From: Apostichopus japonicus
Taxonomy: Eukaryota > Echinodermata > Holothuroidea > Aspidochirotida > Stichopodidae
Length of the DNA stretch: 64,000 bases
NCBI RefSeq assembly: GCF_037975245.1
Contig: NC_092569.1
Coordinates: 16,724,001 to 16,788,000 of the forward strand
Reading direction: 5' to 3'
The notes below the pieces were generated by a model that did no database searches, was not told where the DNA came from, and was given only the letters and a program-made list of their open reading frames with translations. Shown one piece after another: positions 52,501 through 63,769 of the stretch; the first letter of the stretch is position 1, and each line of letters begins with the position of its first letter. The translations under genes and the position numbers were made by a program.

Positions 52501-55378
52501 TCATATGAATACCTTTCAATCCATTTGACCATAAAAACATTAAATGTTAATGATTTTCACTTTCGGACGATATTAGTACTATTAATTCATTCCATAAACT
52601 CATAACTTCTTTCGTTAGTCATATTAACACAAATTTGGGGAACTTTTGAAGGAATTCGAGTCACACTGTGCTCACATAGCACATATAAAACACTACCTTC
52701 ACAGACACGTCATGCATTTCGTCCATATTGGTGTGGTTACCAATAATTTCACTGGAGATGTAACAATCAGTTGGTATCGCTATGGGGAGTTGATTAAAAT
52801 AACATATATTAATAGAAAAATTCGTAGGGTTACACAATGTAGGCTAGAACTGAAGACATTCTTGTAGAAATAACGGTATGCTGTATAAAGTTAACATATG
52901 ATTCCACATGAAAAGGATATCATGTCTTTGTGTTTTGTATCCAATTGCTTAGGGGACTGTATGACTGGTACAAACATGACTTTTAGCTTAACGTTTAGAA
53001 ATTTGGCACACATTATTGGGCAGTTTGAGATTATAGTTCAAAACACAGGTACGATCACAATCCGTACAAAAAAAATATATATATATTTATAGTACAAAAT
53101 ACCACAGTATTACAAGTGTCAATCTTCTAAAACAAAGATGTCCTCTCATACACCCTGTGTTCCCCACTATAGGTAAATAACACGAATTGGCTGAATCATT
53201 AGTTACAGTGTGCCTATTATAACGCTAGTCCTAACATCTACATTCTCAGCCGATACTCATAGCTGGTACAGCAACTACTGCTCGCGTCTCACAACCGTGC
53301 GAGAGTAATTACTATTTTGTGTTCGTAACATGTTTAACATATGTTACAGGACATGAACAGTACTTACTGTACGCTATGGGTATCGGGTCGTATGATATTC
53401 TGCGTTACATATGAAGTAGATATTTGCACGAGTAACAAACGTGTTTATTTCTACCTGAAAAAAAAAACAACACAATGCAATCCATCACATGCTATAGAAT
53501 AATTGTTAGTTGCTCATTTTAGCACATGTTAAGTGAATGAGTATGTACTAGGCCTATACACCCAAAATCGTTAAGAATACAATCAACTAAAAAGTATATA
53601 ATGATAACAAAATCGTACCCTGCCGTATGCTGTTTCCTTATCTCTTGCCTTTGGTTGTTGGATCGATGAGTTAGAATATCGATAATGGCCGTTTCGTCAG
53701 TTCCTTGTATTTTAATGAAAGAAATTAATTTAAAATGTGATAACAGGAATCAGATTTACCATACCACTTAAATTTAGTCGGACATATTTGGTTAACGGGC
53801 ATTAGGTTTTATGCGTATGACTGCCATACTTGTATAAACTTACCCTCTCCTCCCCTACCCCCTACTTATCCCTTTCCTTCTCCCCTATAAAGATGGTTTA
53901 CCTAAAAAAAAATTTTTGACCAGCCGCTTTTTTTTTTACGAAATATCATTTTGATTACTCGTATTCAATTATATGGCTTTGCTCATGTCAAAACCAATTC
54001 AGTAACGTTTAATAATTTAACTACGTGCTATTGAATGCAATGAGCCATTTCTTGAAGTAGGTGAAATTTGAACTGCTATAAATACAGTGATTTCAAAGTT
54101 CAGAAAAGTAAATATCCAATTAGTCACCCATTCCTTTCATAGCTTTCCTGAGGATTACAACGTCGGCATCTTTATCAAAGTTCGGTTCTTCTCCAACACA
54201 GGGCTGCATGGAATTGATAAATAATGCAAGAAATGATTGGATATATCATGTTTTGGTTTGTTATTGGAAACTTTATCAAATTGAAATCACGGTGGCTGAA
54301 AATTCATTGCTTAACAAAATTGCTTGAAGCTGGCATTTCCAACAGACTTTAGTGCAAATTCATACTATCATAGTATTTTATATTGAAAACACTTCAGAGG
54401 ATTGTTTAGTGCATCTGGGAAGACAGAGATAAAGGTTAGGTTATAAAGCTTTTAAACTTGTAAACATATTTTGTTTTCCTCTTCTTGTCATACTTGGATC
54501 ATGCATCCACATGTGAAAAGCAATGTATCTACCAAAAATTGCATTTTAATGAAACACAGAGAAAAATAGCCAATCATGCAAAGAAAATGAAAATATGTTA
54601 ATAAATCATTCAGAACATTATAATTGAAAAAATGCTTGCCAAGAACATCTAACATGATAACATCGCTGAAATACTAGACCTACTTCTGCTATACTTTATC
54701 CTCTTCTTGGAGTGAGGAATGATTTAGCCAAAAAAATATGGAGAATTCGATGGTAATAAAATTTAATGATCAAAGTGAATCCCCGTTAGAACCATATACT
54801 TATTAATTATATACTTTAGTATTATAGCACTTAAGGTTACTAAAAAAAACAAAAATCTATAGAATCGAGGTTCATATTGGCTCTGAAGGAAATTTAAAAA
54901 AAAAATAGTCGAATGTGTCAAATCCGCGGGTCTAGTTTTGATGTAAAAATTCTTACGAATCCATACAGCAATCGCAACAGTACAGTAGGAAATGTGTATG
55001 ATTATGAGCAACTAAGTCATTGTTTCACCGGAAACAAATGTGGTGCAACGCAAGAATCAGATTCAAACGTGACCATGTCGTTTAACATATCGGCAGCAAC
55101 TAATATTTATAAACTATAAAGGAATTCAGTCAATGGCATTGTATTGTACATGGGTTTGACTGCCTTTACGCCTTGTCCATAGTTTCTACTATTCGTATCA
55201 AAGCTATTCAACAAAGGCTTATTACAGCCTAGAAATATTATTCATACCAACTGTTTTATTATTCATTCATTTGCTTACGTCACCCCTCTGCAAATATATT
55301 GAATGACTTTCAAACAGTTGAACTTTTCTACTGGTACTTTTTGCCTGAACTTATACAACTTACCTTTAATGCAGCCAT
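40059..55378 (-). CDS. annexin C (complete, 12 exons, 317 aa, four intact calcium sites)
   Basis: Classical annexin. Exons in transcript order: 55378-55364, 54203-54128, 53703-53609, 52258-52145, 49885-49829, 45827-45794, 45201-45122, 43733-43665, 43179-43078, 41784-41709, 41167-41055, 40181-40059. The N-terminus is only MAALK plus a short linker. Four repeats each keep GxGT and an acid 39 residues later: Thr32/Glu71 (KGMGT, KELGG), Thr104/Glu143 (GVGT, NEASG), Thr188/Glu227 (FGT, SEMSG), Thr263/Asp302 (KGAGT, RGDLRGD). The constant 39-residue spacing across intron joins supports the exon model. Expected role: calcium-dependent binding to acidic phospholipid on cytosolic membrane faces. Odd points: the exon 3 donor is GTTATC rather than GTAAG, and repeat 4 has DLRGD where the family usually has DTSGD. 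It ends almost directly after repeat 4. It is the conserved member of the cluster; which vertebrate annexin it matches best cannot be told by eye. Confidence 0.93.
43187..43262. repeat. GA-rich simple repeat
   Basis: (GA)n with interspersed GGTG, starting 8 bp beyond annexin C exon 9, so on the minus strand it forms the CT-rich tract just before that exon's acceptor. Confidence 0.9.
46720..48012. repeat. 129-bp satellite, about ten copies
   Basis: The block ATCTGCTG recurs at 46733, 46862, 46991, 47120, 47249, 47378, 47507, 47636, 47765 and 47894, always 129 bp apart. Each unit contains CTTATACTGATTTATACTGA and the partial inverse CAGTATAAACTGATCA, so it can form a hairpin. Located in annexin C intron 5. 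Confidence 0.97.
48767..48999. mobile_element. palindromic MITE, copy 3 (degenerate)
   Basis: Starts ACACACAGAGAACACAGTTA and shows diverged right-arm blocks (CTCAGTTCTTACTGTAAT, CACAATCCAGTTT). The central part of the palindrome is deleted. Annexin C intron 5. Confidence 0.75.
49525..49590. repeat. (TA)n microsatellite
   Basis: TA run with a few ATTTAT and ACATAT interruptions in annexin C intron 5. Confidence 0.95.
50160..50965. mobile_element. long-TIR foldback element
   Basis: GATGCAAACAGGGGTGTGAT near 50164 and, inverted at about 50930-50960, GACGCAAACAGGTGTGATGT. A second pair, AATCCTTTAAAGGATTGGTT (about 50236-50257) with CTGAACCAATCCTTTAAAAC (about 50790-50812), continues the inverted arms, so the arms extend roughly 100 bp or more. 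The middle has repeated GATGTCACAT and GAGGATGTGACATC blocks. No coding capacity seen. Annexin C intron 4. Confidence 0.65.
52310..52400. repeat. (AAT)n with GCGC-type tail
   Basis: AATAATAATAAATAATAATA then GATGCGCTAATTATAATC and AAAAGCGCCATACAG, similar in plan to 35045-35125 in the opposite sense. It lies immediately 5' of annexin C exon 4 in transcript direction. Confidence 0.4.
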
Positions 55379-56366
55379 AGTTTTCTTGATATTGATGGAG
55401 TTCAAAAAATAACTTGTTCGTGGACCTGTTGATTATGGGGATAGTCAAAGCAGACCACTCAACACATACTAACGTTGATCTTCTAAACAGGTTAATTCTG
55501 GCCCTTTGGACTCTAAATCCCCTTCGCAAATTACGAACGGTGTTTGGGGTTTTACTATTAATTATCTGTTACAGCTTATTTTAGCTATTTGTTTGCATGA
55601 AGCTAAGTCGTACACGGCTAAGTAAATATTGACGTAACTTGAGATTCAAATCAGATTCTGTTTAAACTAGTTTATTCATTCAATTATATTGGTAATCTTG
55701 TTAGAGATGTAACCAGTGTTAGTATAACGCAGAATGCACCCCTGATGGTCAACTTTGAGAAAATAATATATTGTGAATATCGCTTTCCTTTGTCATTGTT
55801 TACTTTTATCATAACAACAGTTTATATCAAGCTCCATGTTATGATAGGTTATTTATTCATATATTTTTCAGTACTGTATTAGCATAGTACCGACGAATTG
55901 TGACACGAGATTTTCAACGATGGCCAGTCCCAGTTACAAATTTCCATAATTGATAAATTCCAGGTTTTCTGGGACAAATGCCTTGTCTATCAGAAAAAAA
56001 ATCTAAGAAACAATAACTGGACCAGCTTTTTAACCCCCATCTAGGATATAGACTCGCCGGATGTTCTAGGTGTAAACCAAGTTTCACTATACGATCTAGC
56101 TAGACACTGTGTATTTCTCTTTGACTCTATACACACGGTAAACAATGTTACAAAGTGTCACAATTTAAGACTTCAGCAAATATTACAACATCAATCCAAC
56201 AGTTTTGTTATATTTGAGTTGATTAAATCACTATGTATGTGCGTATGACAACAAGTATATCCGTACATATAATATTTTAATTATTGCCAAAACTTATTAT
56301 ATTTTTAGGCCTGGCACATACTCATTCATAGCATGCGCTAACAAGTTTAAGTAACATTTATTCTTT

Positions 56367-57284
56367 AGCACGTGAGGATTGCATGGTGTTGTTGACATAC
56401 CCAGTTTAGCACGTGAAGGATTGAATGGTGCTGTTGACATACCCAGTTTAGCACGTAATGGATTGCATTGTGTTGTTGACATACCCAGTTTAGCACGTGA
56501 AGGATTGAATGGTTTTGTTGACATACCCAGTTTAGCACGTAATGGATTGTATGGTGTTGTTGACGTACCCAGTTTAGCACGTGAAGGATTGAATGGTGTT
56601 GTTGACGTACCCAGTTTAGCACGTGAAGGATTGAATGGTTTTGTTGACGTACCCAGTTTAGCACGTAATGGATTGCATTGTGTTGTTGACATACCCAGTT
56701 TAGCACGTGAAGGATTGAATGGTGTTGTTGACATACCCAGTTTAGCACGTGAAGGATTGAATGGTTTTGTTGACGTACCCAGTTTAGCACGTTAATGTTT
56801 GAATGATGTTGTTGACATACTCAGTTTAGCACGTGATGGATTGAATGGTTTTGTTGACGTACCCAGTTTAGCACGTTAATGATTGAATGATGTTGTTGAC
56901 ATACCCAGTTTAGCACGTGATGGATTGAATGGTGTTGTTGACATACCCAGTTTAGCACGTGAAGGATTGAATGGTTTTGTTGACATACCCAGTTTAGCAC
57001 GTGAAGGATTGAATGGTGTTGTTGACATACCCAGTTTAGCACGTGAAGGATTGAATGGTGTTGTTGACATACCCAGTTTAGCACGTGAAGGATTGAATGG
57101 TGTTGTTGACATACCCAGTTTAGCACGTGAAGGATTGAATGGTGTTGTTGACGTACCCAGTTTAGCACGTGAAGGATTGAATGGTGTTGTTGACGTACCC
57201 AGTTTAGCACGTGAAGGATTGAATGGTGTTGTTGACATACCCAGTTTAGCACGTAATGGATTGCATTGTGTTGTTGACATACCC
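56367..57284. repeat. 42-bp minisatellite, about 22 copies
   Basis: Unit GTTGACATACCCAGTTTAGC followed by ACGTGAAGGATTGAATGGTG and TT, total 42 bp. Variant forms have ACGTAATGGATTGCATTGTG or ACGTTAATGATTGAATGATG. Because 42 is a multiple of three and the unit lacks stops in several frames, long open frames appear on both strands; these are artefacts of periodicity. About 16 of the units contain CACGTG. Confidence 0.97.
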
Positions 57285-58926
57285 ATTTGCAGGCTATTCA
57301 AGGGGACCATGTATGCTCGGGAAAGCTAAATATTGATAGGCTAGGCTTCACTGCCAACAACGTATGGAGGCTATTATTAGTATATTTCTTATGTCCCAGC
57401 AAGGGGACCTCTAGAGGTATCGAATCAAGCAAGTAGGATTCGAGAGATACAATTAGTTTTTGATCACTTTCAAATACTATTTCGCAACAACCGGTTCTAA
57501 GAAGTGGCTGCATTGATTCTTCGTACGTATCCAACTACTTTAAATTCAACTTCGTAACGGTGTTAACAGTGTTAACAATGTAACCCTTCAAAAGCATGAC
57601 TCATTTGACCTTGCTTGAACTATTATAAAAAGCAAGCTGCCTTCTTCCTGCAGTAAGAAACACAGGAAAAGTTCAGTGTTTCAAAGACAACTTCCACTCC
57701 ATGTCAAGGACGACTCGAAATAGATTACATTGTTAATGTTATAAATACAACAGCCGTCGATTTGATGATCAATGTGAAATATTGGTTGCTTTGTGTCCAA
57801 TTGTATTAATTTAAACATGTAAAAGCAAACCAAAATATTTTATCAGCTCCACACTGGAGTAATCAGTAAAATCGAAAATTGTAAATAAAGACAAATGTTC
57901 TTTCTCACCATTATATTGCTCATGTTTACCAGTAAGAAACAGGTTCCATCACCGAAAGTTACGTGCACATCGATTGTAAAAATGGTTTCTTAATCTTTTA
58001 AGCGTTAAATGTGAAAGTTAGCAAATATTAAAGAAGTCAATGTTGAATAAAGTACCGTACAAATTAATACAGGTGTATCGTATTATAATCATAATACAAA
58101 TATATCCATTATAACATACAAAAGACATTGAAACACCGTTTTTAACAACTATTACAATGCTATAAATTTTATTTTACTGTTTTCCAGTGTTATTTGCTAA
58201 CCTCGAACTTAAATCAAATACAAATTGTACCGCCAAAAATGATTTTCACTTGATTTTATTTAATAATAGAATAAATTTTTCTTTGACAATTTTATATTGT
58301 TCCATTATGATTATAATTGTTATGCTGACAATTTCTAGTTATTAACGTAAAGTTAGCGTTGGTTTTTTTTCACTAATTATATCTTTATCTCCATAACATC
58401 TTTAATTTTATAATATTTTGTAATTTCAATTTGTCGAAAATAAAACAACTAATTGAAATGAATAACAACATTAGGTGATAAAACCAGAAAATATTAAAGC
58501 TTATAATATTTACAGTGAGCATATCTTTAACATTCAATATTAAAAATAAAGGTGCAAAAATTAACTAGAAAAATTGTGCATTTCAGTAAATAATTGGAAA
58601 GACGTCTCTAAAACCACCGACACACAACGGGAATAATACTTTATCTAGCATTATAAAGTAGTCATATTTCATTTGAAAGGGTTATATTTAATTGGAATGT
58701 CTTAACATGTGGAAGAACTGAAAAGTTATAAATTGGTATTCGTCATAAGATTGTTTTGTTTGTACCATATTTTAATATTGAAGGCCACTCTCTGGTAATA
58801 TTTTGTTGTCTTAATTGTTGCTGTTCTGTTTAAGAGGTAAATGTACAACATTAGCATAACTGTATTCGATGGTTAGAAATAAATACATTTTGGATTTAAT
58901 ATTACAATGATTCTTTCATGGCTGAC

Positions 58927-58932
58927 TTTATT
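58927..58932 (-). terminator. candidate polyadenylation signal for annexin D
   Basis: AATAAA on the minus strand, about 155 nt after the annexin D stop codon. Confidence 0.35.
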
Positions 58933-59087
58933 TCGAGAAAAAAAAAACTGGCCGTTGTAATCTAAATTTAACATTAACTCCCATATCTTAGTTTTGTTAT
59001 CTTTCTTTGTGTGCATAAAATATATTGATGGTAATGTGCGGTAAGGAAGAACTTCTATATACTTGATAAAGTACTCGACATATGAAA

Positions 59088-62000
59088 TTAATTTGTTGCC
59101 GCTACCTCTGGCCCGACAAGAGCAATCAATAAGTTTCCGTAATCGCCAGATGTGTCGTCACGGATAAAGCTCTGCAGGGAACAATTAAACGTCTGCTGGA
59201 AGGTGTCAGCGATGTTTCCCAAATCAGACTGTTTAATTGAAGAAAATGAATCGAAAGTTGATTTGTAGTTGATATCTAATCGAAAGCTATACCCGTAGAT
59301 GTAAACCAAACCCATCAATTTAATTTAATTTAAGTACAACAAGTATAAAAAAAAATTAAGAATAGTGTACGATATATGGCCCCTTTATAGAAATACCGCC
59401 CGATATACAGAGAGAACACAGTCACTACTTTACATCTTAGACATTTTGAACCACAGTAAAGACCGGATCGTGCTATTTATCGGTAGCATGTGCTAGTATA
59501 ATTACTAGATGTTTCAAATTTATCAGTACGATCCAGCTTATTACTGTGTTACAAAACTTTAAAATTTTACAGAAGTTACTGTATCGGTTGGCATTACGGT
59601 AAAAAAAAATGTAGAATTCACTGTGTTCGCTTAAGGTAATTGTGTGCATTACGTAACATAAAATAAAAACTACATTATGAGAATGGCTTGCATCATTGTC
59701 ACATATGGAAAGAGATTATTCGTAGAAAATCCAATTGACAAGGCTAGGATTTCAGACATTACATACCTCACATCTAAAGACAATGATATAAATCAGCTTG
59801 CTGTCGTTTGTTCCGATCCCTTTCATTGATTGGTAAAGTTGCTTTGCAAAATACATCCAGTGATCCTGTGCTGCTTCAACTGCAGTATGAAATAAACGGA
59901 AACGTATATTTTTAACAGGAACACTATTATAAAATCTCTTTTGATCAGTCAGTTCAAGGAGAACTATCAAGCTAGTCAGGAGTTTCGGATCAAGCAGATC
60001 ATTCTGTTCATCTCGGTCCAGTTGGTGATGGTTGTCAGATAGGACACGAACGAGATAGGCCATGTCAACTGATTTAATCAGGTCGCACACCTCGACCACT
60101 TCGGTTATTCCGGTAGATCACATTGGTCCTGTCAATCAGCTCGTGCAGGTGGACAATGTCGTACAGTTGAGCGGTCAAGTCGGACCGGCATGACTGATGG
60201 ATCCGGTTCGACGTGTCAATCAGATCAACTAGATCAAACAAGTTGGCTTTGTGTGGTTCGCAGTGGCGTAGCTACGGGGGGGGGGGGGGCCTGGGGGGCC
60301 GAGGCCCCCCCATGAAAACGGCTGGCCCCCCCCCCCCCCCACTGGCCCCCCACTGGGAATGGGGTAAAAAAAAATGTAAAAAAAAAATAAGTGCGATTCA
60401 CTAATATTTTTTGTTCAATAATTTGGGAAATAGAGTTACACAATTTTCTCGTCTGTATATCTGGTAGAATAAGAATAATACAATATCTGTAGTAATCATG
60501 AGAATGGTCACACAGCATGGCATGGCAATGGTCGATGCGACCATACACCACGAACCTTGTTGTGCTGCGCGATATCGATATCTGCTGAATATGTTCAGTG
60601 CTTCCACCTAGCGCAACAATCTATCAAAAGATTGGCACCGTTTGTACTGAGCCGAGGTATCAGGTATTCATATATTGCCTCGAGTCAAATGAATATATGC
60701 AGGTGCGGATCCAGGGGGTCCAGGGGGTCCGGACCCCCCCCCTGCTCTTGGCCAAAAAAAAAAGAGGAAAAAAAGAGAAAAAAAAAGAGAGAGAAAAAAT
60801 AATTAAATTAAACGCCAATTTTAAACATGTAGGACGTCAGAAAAGCGGTTATCCTCACAAGTCAGCCAGGTGTGTCTTTTCCGTCAAATGAACTATAGTG
60901 TGCACGCGTGCTACACGTGCCAAAAATATCTTACAATCTCAATTTTCAGACAGAAAAGTTTCAAAATTGAGGTGGTGTTCAAATTTTTTTGGGCGGTGAT
61001 GTTACAGAGCGGTAGGCTGCTAGGATGCGCTAACGAATTTTTCATGAGCAAACCCCTCACCCTTCCAGAATCCTGGATCCGGCCCTGCATCAAACAGTGG
61101 TGACGGAACGGGAGGGGACTTGGGGCTAAAGGCATTATGATTTTTGTATCATCTCAACTCATCTGATATGTAATACCATATTTCATAGATTGTTTTTTTT
61201 TCTCATCAATTGAGAAATTGCAGACATGAGATCCATTTTTTCAGGCTAGGTACATGCAGCTTAGAATACTCGGGAAGTGCCGTTCCCGGCCATCTGGGGG
61301 GTTTGTAAAGCCAAAAATTTTCTTGTACGCTCCGCGCCAACCGATGATGGCGCTCCGCTTAGATAGTCTTACGTTCAGGCGCGGCTGGACCAGTCAGATC
61401 CCCCCTGTCACAAACCCTGCATCCGCCTCTGATATGTCATTGAATATTCCACAAAACTACTTATTTTATGCCCACGAAACTGTCGAAACATGATTTTCCA
61501 CTACTGGTAGAGATATAAAATATTGGTAATTCTGAAATTCCTGCAAATATGCGGCTATGCCTGTTCACTACTCACTACTGTATCGCCTTAAAAAATGATG
61601 AGTGGAAATTATTTCTCCAGGACCATATCGTATCGTGGGTATTGAGTGCGTCTGATGTACGAACGTACGTAGTACGTCTATGATGATATGCACTGTACTG
61701 TACTGATAAAAACAGGTGAATTTCACTCCATGGGAGTGATCACTGAGCACATTCCGGTATAAGAGTGAATTTCCACTCCATTGGAGTAAATCTTGACTCC
61801 TAATAGAGTTATATTCACTCATATTAGGAGTGAAGGATAACTCCAATAGAGTTAAATTTCACTCTTAATTTGAAGTGCGCCGAGTGATCACCCCAATGGA
61901 ATGAAATCCACTCATTTGTTTTTAGAGTGTTGCTAGATATATGAAGAAGAAATTTACATACCAATACATGTTATCGGTCATCGATTGGCACAAAAACCCA

Positions 62001-63769
62001 GATTCTGATGACAGCTACCTCAAAAAACCCAATAAATGGCCTAATTAGCACCGAGCCACCAATGTGGACCATTACCAAAACATCGATGCGTGTTAGTCTT
62101 CCATCCCCTTCCTCTAATGCTATTTAAGTCCACATGTGGGCATATCCTACAAACCTACCGGTAGCCCACAGGGGTTTGAGTTAGGAGAAAGGCCTTGACA
62201 CCTTGAAACGACAAATGATGCCAACTTCCCTCAAGTTAAAAGTCTGGCTGAGTTGGCAAGGCCAGTCAGCATGAAAGAGAATTTTTTTTTTTGCATTTCT
62301 GTCACCAAAGTTGCACATCTTTTTGGTTGCTATTTTGCCTCACAGGTGCCATCTCCTGCGATCTGGGGGTGCTGAAATCTCAAATTTTCTCTGTACGCTC
62401 CGCGCCAACCAAGGTGGCGCTCCGCTTAGATAGTAACCTCCGGCCCCCCCACAAGAAAGAACAGCCCCCCCATGGCCCCCCCACTCAAAAAATCCTAGCT
62501 ACGCCACTGGTGGTTCGGTCAGTCCGTTCGATCAGTCGTATCGATTAGGTCAACCAGACCGTCGAGTTATGTCACTTTATTTCATTCTTTCCATGATGTA
62601 CCCGGTACGTCTTGTCTTCAGTTCGTTTTTCAATATGTATGTAATCTTACCCAAGACTTTGAATCCTTCCCGATAGATTTCCTTCGGTTGGGTTTTCACG
62701 ACCTCTAGCAAGTCCGTGTTGGTCGTCTACATTGATTCAAATATGAGAAAATGTGCTACTAAATAGTATTTCACAGCGTTTAATTAATGAAACATCAATG
62801 TTGATAGCGCACAAAGAATTATGTCTTACAGCACCTTGGCACCATTTAAGTGTGAAATAATAAGACTTTCTTTGCGCGTGAAATATTTATCATAACGAAT
62901 TAATCATCTCTGATATGTCATGAAAGTCATAATCCATTCTACACATAAATTTCATTTTACATTTTTCCTAAGATTTCATTTTTTCATTAACTATATCTGA
63001 TATGACGACTTCAAAATCGGTTATTTGAAATTTAGACGTTTGAAATTTGGAATAAATCCATCTACAATAAATTTCATAATTGATATACCGTCTTATAGGA
63101 GTTGATCACGGCAAAGAGAGCCATTGGGTTATTCTTGAGAAGAAAATCCATCAAAGTGGTATTTTCAGGTGTCCAATCTTCTGCTTTCAACTGAAGGAAA
63201 TGGAAAAGGAAAGAATTTAAGACTAGGCAAAAAGGTTTTTGGTGATACCTGTTTTTAATCGTGTGTAACTCCGTTGCTTGATATACATTTAAAACGCAAA
63301 GGACATTGTAGCCTATTTAGGCCTATACGGATATGTCCAAAACAATCAAAGCATGTCCAACATAATCAAAGCATGTCCAACATAATCAAAGCATGTCCAA
63401 CATAATCAAAGCATGTCCAAAATAATCAAAGCATGTCCAAAATAATCAAAGCATGTCCAAAATAATCAAAGCATGTCCAAAATAATCAAAGCATGTCCAA
63501 AATAATCAAAGCATGTCCAAAATAATCAAAGCATGTCCAAAATAATCAAAGCATGTCCAACATAATAAAAGCATGTCCAACATAATAAAAGCATGTCCAA
63601 CATAATAAAACCATGTCCAACATAATAAAACCATGTCCAACATAATAAAACCATGTCAAAAATATTTAAAGCATGTCTAAATTAATGTTAAACGTGTACG
63701 TACCGAAACCAAAAAGTTGGTGTCGCTTTCAACTTTCTGAGAAGTCAGCGATTGGTTTACGTCGTTGCC
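59088..63769 (-). CDS. annexin D (partial, last five exons; 5' end beyond the window)
   Basis: Exons in transcript order: 63769-63704, 63190-63089, 62726-62651, 59879-59767, 59228-59088, matching exons 8-12 of the other annexins in phase and nearly in length (66, 102, 76, 113, 141 nt). The visible part starts in the linker before repeat 3. Repeat 3 is degenerate (LKAEDWTP in place of a GxGTD loop), as in A and B. Repeat 4 is canonical, with MKGIGT and RDDTSGDY, an acid 39 residues after the Thr. The C-terminal tail is short and ends VAATN. A 2.25 kb element is inserted in the intron between 62651 and 59879. The remaining exons should lie above 64000. Confidence 0.9.
59406..59630. mobile_element. 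palindromic MITE, copy 4 (degenerate)
   Basis: ACAGAGAGAACACAGTCACT on the left, then GGATCGTGCTA and CGGTAGCATGTGCTA, and inverted blocks ACGATCCAGCTTATTACTGT on the right. The middle is deleted. Annexin D last intron. Confidence 0.7.
59880..60260. other. intronic segment with an in-frame extension and GATCAGTC-like degenerate repeat
   Basis: Reading the minus strand, the frame of annexin D exon 11 stays open upstream of its acceptor for about 78 codons, to a TGA at 60118-60120. The DNA here and across the hAT insertion (62510-62575) is rich in TCAATCAG, GATCAGTC and GGTCAA words, a degenerate simple-repeat character, so the frame is probably not coding. Confidence 0.4.
60700..61087. mobile_element. 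nested CAGG-family element
   Basis: Ends CAGGTGCGGATCCAGG and CCTGGATCCGGCCCTG (inverted: CAGGGCCGGATCCAGG), related to the termini of the 4527-6733 composite. No target duplication could be found. Confidence 0.6.
61704..61927. repeat. palindromic block with CACTCCAATGGAGT-type words
   Basis: Outer arms resemble each other inverted (AAAAACAGGTGAATTTCACT against AAAAACAAATGAGTGGATTT). The interior repeats TTTCACTCCAT, TTGGAGTAA and CTAATAGAGTT words in both orientations. Confidence 0.6.
63331..63685. repeat. 20-bp tandem repeat, about 17 copies
   Basis: Unit ATGTCCAACATAATCAAAGC with exact 20-bp phase. Variants form blocks: CATAATCAAAGC first, then AATAATCAAAGC, then CATAATAAAA(G/C)C. It ends about 20 bp from the donor of annexin D exon 8. 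Confidence 0.97.

Larger units (their letters stand above)
55379..59087. other. intergenic region between annexins D and C
   Basis: Contains the 5' flank of annexin C, the 42-bp minisatellite (56367-57284) and AT-rich DNA with no recognised exon. A minus-strand open frame at 57298-57534 matches nothing known. Confidence 0.6.
60261..62509. mobile_element. 2.25 kb hAT-like insertion with perfect TIR and 8-bp TSD
   Basis: Left end CAGTGGCGTAGCTA and right end TAGCTACGCCACTG are perfect inverted repeats. GTGGTTCG flanks both sides (60253-60260 and 62510-62517). G/C runs lie just inside both termini. Two hairpin modules are in inverted orientation (61322-61368, 62393-62434), with an inner TIR pair (60700-61087) and a palindromic block (61704-61927). 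I see no transposase frame, so it is non-autonomous. It lies in annexin D intron 10, in transcript sense between exons 10 and 11. Confidence 0.9.

Noticed and set aside
56297-57329. Long open frames (about 140-148 codons) on both strands in the 42-bp array
   Set aside because: A 42-bp period keeps every stop-free frame open, and three or more frames are open at once. No splice signals or start context support coding.
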